In this document: positions 58,333-64,000 of the stretch, one piece after another | How positions within the stretch are numbered: position 1 is the stretch's first letter | Layout of the letters: every line of letters starts with the position of its first letter | Origin: Vibrio alfacsensis | GTDB taxonomy: Bacteria; Pseudomonadota; Gammaproteobacteria; Enterobacterales; Vibrionaceae | Direction of reading: 5' to 3' | Length of the DNA stretch: 64,000 bases | Assembly (NCBI RefSeq): GCF_003544875.1 | Contig: NZ_CP032094.1 | Span: 372,001 to 436,000 of the forward strand | The notes under the pieces: model-generated | Told to the model about the DNA's origin: nothing | What the model saw: only the letters and a program-made list of their open reading frames with translations | Databases searched by the model: none | Program-made: the position numbers and the translations under genes

Positions 58333-58380
58333 AAATGCCCCATAGACCATAGACCATAGACCATAGACCTTGGGGCATTT
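58333..58380 (+). terminator. terminator with a 7-bp microsatellite in its loop
   Basis: Stem aaatgcccca / tggggcattt (58333-58342, 58371-58380) followed by more T's. The loop contains four tandem copies of catagac (58341-58368), which could expand or contract without harming the stem. Confidence 0.85.
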
Positions 58381-58395
58381 TTAATCAGATGCTAT

Positions 58396-59977
58396 TTATA
58401 GTTCACTGCATACTTGGTTACGGCCATTTGCTTTGGCTCGATATAAGGCCTTGTCAGCACGATAAAAAGTACGCTGAGTATTCTCTCCGTCGCGATGTAA
58501 TGTAACACCAACAGAAACCGTCAATCCGCGCTCTCCGAGAATATCATGCCACGAAAATTGATGGATTTGTTTTCGATAGTTTTCCGCATGGACTTGTGCT
58601 TGAGCGAGTTCAGTATTTTCTAGGATCACCAAAAACTCTTCACCCCCGAAACGGATGCACGATGCACCATGAAACTTGAAGTAGTTCGAAAGTTCTTGCG
58701 ATACCGTTTGTATCGCTTTATCTCCGACTAAATGGCTGAGTTCATCATTAATGGACTTAAAATGGTCGATATCAATGACCAACAAGGCAAAAGGTTTCTC
58801 ATTCAGCAGTAGTTCTTTGAGTTTTACCTCTAGCCATCGACGGTTGTGGAGTGAGGTAAGTGGATCTGTCAACACATCTTGTTGTAATTGTGCTACTGCA
58901 TTTTATGCAGTTTTGTTGTTTCTTTGAGCTCTTTGTTTTCAATTTCAGAAATAATGAGTTTTAGCTGAAGTTCAAAGCGCGAAAGGCGGCGTAATTGAGC
59001 AGAACCTAGATCACTGATAGGGATATGTTTGATAAGATCCGACTCAATTTGAAATGCCCTTTTTCATAATCGAGTGCAAGTTGAAACTTGTTCTGTGATG
59101 CCGCTATTTGGCTCATTGCATTGTAAAAGCGCATTGCGATCAACGGTGATGTTGCTGGGTTGATTCGTTTACCAATTGAGTCAAGTAGCAAGTTTGCTAG
59201 TGGATGGTGCCCAAATTCGTGTAAGCAATAGGCCGTTTCAATTTTTACCATCACAGATAACCACTGTGCATGCGCTTTGCCTGTGGCATATTGAATCCGA
59301 GAAAGCGCGACGATAGCCTGCTGGTGTTCTTTTTGTAGACGATGTAACTTTGATCGATAGAGGTGGATCTGACTTGTGAGATTTTTATCACTCACCAAGA
59401 TACTCAGCTCTTCACATTCATTGAGTTGTTCGGTGGCGGCGCCAATACGTTGTAGGCTAATGTAACAAGACAGCATGTAGAGCTTATAGCGTAATCTGAG
59501 CGAGCGACTAGTGATCGCATGATCGATACTATCAATCTTCTGATAAAAGCGAAGCGCGCGGTTGTGATCGCCGTATGCATCACACAAGTTGCCCATTCCG
59601 ATGATGGCTATCACGTAATGATCGATTCGCCCATATTCCACCGCGATGTTGGCCGTTAAGACATATTCATTCAGCGCTTCACCATAAGCCCCTTTTTCTA
59701 ATAAGCGCTCACTCAAACTGGTTTTCACTAACAATATGTCATCGATGTCTTGTGGCAACGATAGTAATTCAAGCGCGGCTCTGAGCTCTTCAATGCTTTC
59801 TGTGTGTTGAAGTAGCTTGGAGCGATATTCTGCGCTAATGATGTGACAATGGGCTTTATCAAGGTTCGTTGAGGCTATGTATTGACGTATGTGCTCCCAG
59901 AGAACGAGTGCTTCTTCGCCAGTAACCGCAGAGGGGTCCATACCTGCATTTGTTACTTTATTAAGCAATTGTTCCAT
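58396..59977 (-). pseudogene. TPR-GGDEF diguanylate cyclase, two frameshifts
   Basis: The frames 59977-59006 and 58875-58396, with a linking piece between, give one protein of about 525 residues when one A is added near 59045 and one base near 58897. The N-terminal 330 residues are TPR-like helical repeats. A coiled-coil linker (FELQLKLIISEIENKELKETTKLH) leads to a GGDEF domain with LTDPLTSLHNRRWLE and the active-site CIRFGGEEFLVIL. It should synthesise c-di-GMP; I see no RxxD inhibitory site in the usual place. Its start overlaps the upstream TPR gene by 17 bp. Confidence 0.85.
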
Positions 59978-61454
59978 GCTGCGCTACCTCTGTATGATTT
60001 TCTTCCAATTGCTCAAGAGTGAACGGAAATGTGAGAATGTCTTGTAAATAAAGTGAGGGTAATGTGTCATCTATCCCGCGACGCTTCCAAGGGTAGAGTT
60101 CAATTATTGAATAAATGGTTTTATAGAATGCTTCTGCTGCTTGTCCTTTTTCGGCAATTAATATAGCAAGATAGTCACGGCTAAGTCGGGAGATAAGATC
60201 ATTAGATGTCGTGAGTGAGTGCAATAGCTCTGTGCAGATATCGAGAATCGCTGAGTTATCGTGTTGAATGATGATTACCGTGTGATTTGACGTTTTTAGT
60301 TCTGTTTTGAACAACACGAGTTGTTCCCACCAGTAGGTTTCAGATACGACTTTAGAAAGCTGCTTCTCTGGCCGGTACTCATGCTGAGCTCGAATGCGAT
60401 TGATGAGTTTTCGAGATCGTAAATCTAAGTGTTGCTTTGAGCTTTGAGCTTTGTCTAAGTGCTCTCTCTGGGTTTGCTCTTTTAAGATTTTAAGGGCGTA
60501 CTTGCGATATTTTTGGAAAGCGTGCAATGCAGCTTGGTAATCTCCTTGCTCTTCTGAAACTCGAGATTGTTGAAAGCAAATTTGGCTTAGTAGTTCGCCG
60601 TTATCGAAGCTTTTGGCGGACTCTTCTGCAGCGAGAAGTAATGTTGTGGCTTCTTGGGTATTTTTGCGTAGTAACTCCAATCTTGCTCGACTGATGAATG
60701 AGTGCGCTTTCATCCATGTTAGGTCGTGCTCAACAGCGATGTTATAGGCTTTTTGAGTCGCGTTTTCAGCTGCGTCAAGTCGTCCTAAACCGAGGAAAGC
60801 CAAACCTCTAAAATCCCAAACTTCCGCACGCCACGTATTGTCATCGTGGGATTCCAGTATTTCCGTTGCACCATCTAATACAGTTAGCATCTCTGCATAA
60901 TTTTGTAGCAGATAGAAATCCCATGCGAGCAATATTCTTGCCTTTCCCTCTAAATAGCTAATGCGCGCATTGTTTGCGACTTTGACGGCTAACTCATGGG
61001 TAGATGCTGCGAGCTTATATTCATTGGTGATACGCCAAACATTTCCTATGCCAACGAGTGCTTCAATTTGCATTTCGATGTTGTCGACGAGAGCAGACTG
61101 TTCCAACGCATTAATCCAGTACTGTTGAGCGGAGTAATACTTAGCCTGCCCCCAATATTGCAGAGCAAACAAGTGTAGGATATCAGGGAGGTGCTCATCG
61201 GTATCAAGTTGAGCTTGCTTGCTATACGCGTCTTTTACAAACTTTAGCCCTTGTCGATAGTCCATTTTGCACCAGCAGCTATGGGCCATAACGAGAAGCG
61301 CTTTAATTTCACCGTCAACAAATAGTATTTGTTCGGCGCGTATTAGGCACTGTTCCGCAATACGAAAAGTGCGCTCTGGGTCAACTTTAATTAAGCCTTT
61401 AATGGCATCGAGTTCAGATTCAAGCTGAAATTGATTTTTTTCCAACGTTTCCAT
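59961..61454 (-). CDS. TPR-repeat protein paired with the GGDEF protein
   Basis: A 497-residue cytoplasmic protein made of TPR-like helix pairs from about residue 15 to 330 (for example LVGIGNVWRITNEYKLAASTHELAVKVAN and CFQQSRVSEEQGDYQAALHAFQKYRKYALK). A C-terminal segment of about 120 residues (ELKTSNHTVIIIQHDNSAILDICTELL) resembles a degenerate GGDEF-like fold without catalytic residues. It is the first gene of a two-gene operon, and it probably regulates the diguanylate cyclase encoded next. Confidence 0.8.
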   Translation of the reverse strand: METLEKNQFQLESELDAIKGLIKVDPERTFRIAEQCLIRAEQILFVDGEIKALLVMAHSCWCKMDYRQGLKFVKDAYSKQAQLDTDEHLPDILHLFALQYWGQAKYYSAQQYWINALEQSALVDNIEMQIEALVGIGNVWRITNEYKLAASTHELAVKVANNARISYLEGKARILLAWDFYLLQNYAEMLTVLDGATEILESHDDNTWRAEVWDFRGLAFLGLGRLDAAENATQKAYNIAVEHDLTWMKAHSFISRARLELLRKNTQEATTLLLAAEESAKSFDNGELLSQICFQQSRVSEEQGDYQAALHAFQKYRKYALKILKEQTQREHLDKAQSSKQHLDLRSRKLINRIRAQHEYRPEKQLSKVVSETYWWEQLVLFKTELKTSNHTVIIIQHDNSAILDICTELLHSLTTSNDLISRLSRDYLAILIAEKGQAAEAFYKTIYSIIELYPWKRRGIDDTLPSLYLQDILTFPFTLEQLEENHTEVAQHGTIA

Positions 61455-61547
61455 CCATGACTAACGAACTGGAATCTACATCTAAAATAAGTGGTTAGAT
61501 GTATCAATCTTCTTAGGGCGGGATGAATACCACACCTAAATTTATAT

Positions 61548-61613
61548 GTTTACTGTAAGCATATTGGTTACTGTCAACATGTAAGTGACTGTAAAACATA
61601 ACTTACAGTAAAC
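61548..61613. promoter_or_regulatory. cluster of TTACTGT elements upstream of the TPR operon
   Basis: gtttactgtaag at 61548-61559 is repeated inverted at 61602-61613 (12 bp perfect). Between them ttactgt recurs at 61568 and gactgtaa near 61587. Four related half-sites in 66 bp suggest an operator for the operon starting at 61454. The regulator is unknown. Confidence 0.45.
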
Positions 61614-61684
61614 AAATAATTTACTAAATGTATACCTCGCTCAGCGTCGATTTACCACTATTAATTGAGTAGATTGTTAGCGAC

Positions 61685-63154
61685 TTATGACAATAATTGC
61701 TTGATAGTGAGCGGGACATCGGTGACTTTTAATCGCTGTGCGGCAGTAAGCCCCTCTTTATCTTGGTAACATAAATTATGCCAAGCTCGGAATATATCTA
61801 AAAGCGGCAAAATCCCTGCAGGACGTAATTTGCGACGAGGTTCGTTAATGAATGTCTCAAACAATAACTGGAAACGGTTTTGATAGAACTGTATGTGACG
61901 AGTTGTTGCCACGTTGAGCCACGATTCAGGTTCATTTTTATCGCCAGCTAAGTAGCAAATACCTTTTGTACTTTCCCCTTGATTGGAAATACCCCAGCGA
62001 TCTCGCCACCAACTCATATAGGCAATATCCACTTTGCCAAACGGCGCGGCCATATCCCAATGGGTATCTTCTTCGACATACATCAGATCAACGTTTTTTT
62101 CTTGAATACGAGATAAGCAAACGCTCAATGCAGCAGATCGAAGCAGGGGGTCTTGAGGCATGTAGATAGATACTCGCTTTTCAGAGTTACACATATCCAA
62201 CACATGCAAATAATGCGCGTAAGAGGTGTAAGGAGGGCGAATTAATGCGCCTTTTGATGGATAGTGGAAAACAGAAAAATTCCCTAACGGATCCTCTACG
62301 TTGCCACGAGCCAAAATCGTTTGGTATTTTTGGTCAATGCGTTCTCGTAACTTGTTGGATGGTTCTGGAGGCGCTTCACTGGCTTCTGCTGTGTATTCTT
62401 GGGATACGAAGCGTGATACTTCATCGTAAGGATTGTGATCGATATTTGCGACAGGCTCATCAACAACAGAATAATTAACATGTTGGCATAGGATATAGCC
62501 GGAATGCGCTTCTCCAGACACTATCCAATAAACACCATTATTACTTTTGGGTTGGAGAGCAACATAGTTCGATGCCAACTCGTAATGATTTGCATGGTTG
62601 ACCCAGCGTGCATCAATCGTCGCGAGTTTACGGCGGCATCGGCTTGCAATATGGTCAACATGGTCATAAAACGTTTTTGGATTGATATTGAGCTTGCGGC
62701 AGATCTCGCGAACAGAATAACCAGTAAACAGCAGCCCCATTAAATTTTCTTGGAACTGGAGCTTTTTATTGATTCCGGACCATTTGTCGACAAAAGTGCT
62801 TTGACACGCTTTACACCGGTAACGTTGGCGATCGCCACTGTAACCAAAAGCATGGTAGAGGTGTTTATGGGTATGAACAGAAAGCCCAAAGTTGTCACAT
62901 TCATCATTGCGACAAGCCGGTAACCCGTCACTGTGGACGTGCCTCAAACGATGAAGTTCATTAACCACATCGCGGTTATTAAGTAAGGGGGGGAAAGCTC
63001 CACACTCACGGCATACCATCGCCGGACGTTTAGGGTTAGCATGTTGCAAAACGTATCGCTTTGCATCACTCAATCCAAAGTTGTCACACGCCAATGTTTT
63101 ACAAAAGTTGAGTTGTAACCCATCTGCGTCCTTTGGCAGTTCGCCGTTAGACAC
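61685..63154 (-). CDS. zinc-ribbon protein with transposase-like N-terminal architecture
   Basis: About 489 residues. Two related zinc motifs occur in tandem: CKTLACDNFGLS...CRECGAFPPL and CRNDECDNFGLS...CKACQSTFVD. A helix-turn-helix follows (GYSVREICRKLNINPKTFYDHVDHI), then about 290 residues of unrecognised sequence. The N-terminal order resembles IS1-type InsA/transposase regions, but there is no visible terminal repeat or DDE triad, so it is more likely a domesticated protein. I choose the GTG at 63154, seven bases after gaggggg; a TTG at 63220 is also open. It lies downstream of deoD. Confidence 0.7.
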   Translation of the reverse strand: MSNGELPKDADGLQLNFCKTLACDNFGLSDAKRYVLQHANPKRPAMVCRECGAFPPLLNNRDVVNELHRLRHVHSDGLPACRNDECDNFGLSVHTHKHLYHAFGYSGDRQRYRCKACQSTFVDKWSGINKKLQFQENLMGLLFTGYSVREICRKLNINPKTFYDHVDHIASRCRRKLATIDARWVNHANHYELASNYVALQPKSNNGVYWIVSGEAHSGYILCQHVNYSVVDEPVANIDHNPYDEVSRFVSQEYTAEASEAPPEPSNKLRERIDQKYQTILARGNVEDPLGNFSVFHYPSKGALIRPPYTSYAHYLHVLDMCNSEKRVSIYMPQDPLLRSAALSVCLSRIQEKNVDLMYVEEDTHWDMAAPFGKVDIAYMSWWRDRWGISNQGESTKGICYLAGDKNEPESWLNVATTRHIQFYQNRFQLLFETFINEPRRKLRPAGILPLLDIFRAWHNLCYQDKEGLTAAQRLKVTDVPLTIKQLLS

Positions 63155-63178
63155 AATCGCCCCCTCGGGATAATTCGA

Positions 63179-63242
63179 GCAGCCGGTCAGGCTCCGGCTG
63201 CAATTTACTACTTTACCCAAGAATCTCGGGGTTGCTTGGGTA
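63179..63242 (-). terminator. hairpins between deoD and the zinc-ribbon gene
   Basis: tacccaag / cttgggta (63214-63221, 63235-63242) lies 11 bp after the deoD stop, and a second hairpin with agccgg / ccggct arms lies at 63180-63198. They probably terminate or attenuate the deoD transcript. Confidence 0.55.
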
Positions 63243-63252
63243 TATTTGTTTC

Positions 63253-63963
63253 TTAGATGTTGATTGCGGTTTCTAGAGCCACTTTCATCATGTCGTTGAA
63301 CGACTTTTGGCGCTCTTCAGAGCTTAGTTTTTCACCACGGATGATGTGGTCAGAAACCGTTAGGATAGTTAACGCTTTCGCGCCTAGGTCTGCAGCTACG
63401 CCGTAGATACCTGCCGCTTCCATATCTACACCTAGGATGCCTAGTTTTTCCATCTTCTCGAAGATGTCTGCTTCTGGTGTGTAGAAAAGATCAGCAGAGA
63501 ACACGTTACCCACTTTTACAGGTACGTTTTGAGAGCGAGCTTGGTTAACTGCTTCTTCTAGAAGACCGTAGTCAGCGATTGCCGCGAAGTCGTGGTTGTT
63601 GAAACGGATACGGTTAACTTTTGAGTCTGTAGAGGCCCCCATACCGATAACAACGTCCATCAGTTTAACGTCGTCACGTACCGCACCACAGCTACCTACA
63701 CGGATTACGTTTTTCACGCCGTATTCAGCGATCAGCTCGTGTACGTAGATACAGCAAGATGGGATACCCATACCGTGGCCCATTACAGACACTTTCTTAC
63801 CTTTGTATGTACCAGTAAAACCGAACATGTTGCGAACATCACAAACTTGTTTCACATCTTCTAGGAACGTTTCTGCAATGTATTTTGCGCGCAACGGGTC
63901 GCCTGGCATTAGAACGGTTTCTGCGAAATCACCTGGTTGTGCGTTAATGTGTGGGGTTGCCAT
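63253..63963 (-). CDS. deoD: purine nucleoside phosphorylase
   Basis: A 236-residue PNP of the hexameric bacterial (DeoD) class that splits purine (deoxy)nucleosides with phosphate. Family features are [31 protein letters not shown], the phosphate-site [25 protein letters not shown], the substrate-binding [15 protein letters not shown] and the catalytic Asp in [11 protein letters not shown]. Length and start are as in other vibrios. The promoter lies at the very edge of the window. Confidence 0.97.
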   Translation of the reverse strand: MATPHINAQPGDFAETVLMPGDPLRAKYIAETFLEDVKQVCDVRNMFGFTGTYKGKKVSVMGHGMGIPSCCIYVHELIAEYGVKNVIRVGSCGAVRDDVKLMDVVIGMGASTDSKVNRIRFNNHDFAAIADYGLLEEAVNQARSQNVPVKVGNVFSADLFYTPEADIFEKMEKLGILGVDMEAAGIYGVAADLGAKALTILTVSDHIIRGEKLSSEERQKSFNDMMKVALETAINI

Positions 63964-64000
63964 AAGTGCTCTCCAAAGTTTTGTTCAGATAAAACGCCTC

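Overview
The window looks like chromosome of a Vibrio, probably of the Harveyi clade (V. parahaemolyticus / V. alginolyticus group). This is inferred from gene content: an M66 TagA/StcE-like metalloprotease, a UPF0397 ECF vitamin transporter, a YgbI-N-type tetronate operon, a DUF3302/HlyD pair, DUF1840, lldD, deoD and Vibrio-type GGDEF/TPR proteins. A 3' piece of threonine dehydrogenase (tdh) makes chromosome II plausible, but that is inference.

Layout. (1) 1-10.5 kb is plasmid-like mobile debris: two unknown genes, an IS50-type IS4 remnant between two ~140-bp direct repeats, a serine resolvase with a small overlapping partner, a complete IS630 element, a helicase-type replication initiator, and a left-truncated IS66. 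(2) 10.8-17.1 kb is a tetronate (threonate/erythronate) catabolic operon with a divergent DeoR regulator and a GntP permease. (3) 17.3-20.9 kb holds a DJ-1/PfpI protein flanked by short repeats, SOS-controlled umuDC, and the secreted nuclease endA. (4) 21-30.6 kb is an accessory island: a tyrosine recombinase next to a B-family DNA polymerase (pipolin-like arrangement), an unknown gene, a DUF6933-like gene, a Fis-type HTH protein, and a three-gene DUF262 / AAA-DUF3696 ATPase / unknown cassette that looks like a defence operon. It ends at a 52-codon 3' remnant of tdh with its terminator. (5) 30.9-64 kb is mostly core-like: TagA protease, MscS channel, lldD with a divergent LysR, prolyl oligopeptidase, Lon-like protease, MCP, PilZ protein, orphan napGH with FNR- and NarP-like sites, an ArsC-ArsR fusion opposite an MFS permease, an ECF transporter, a HlyD/DUF3302 pair, an EamA exporter, two TPR proteins (one with GGDEF), a zinc-ribbon protein and deoD.

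One pattern cuts across regions. At least ten genes (rep, polB, the 24.2-25.0 kb gene, the DUF6933-like gene, all three defence-like genes, prolyl oligopeptidase, the ECF ATPase, TPR-GGDEF) are split into frames, and in every case adding single bases, mostly in short homopolymers, restores a sensible protein. I found no case that clearly needs a base removed. Either the assembly has uncorrected one-base deletions, or these genes are all inactivated the same way. Read the 'pseudogene' labels below with that in mind.

The most interesting parts are the recombinase-PolB element and the DUF262/ATPase cassette. All reconstructions were done by eye, without database searches.
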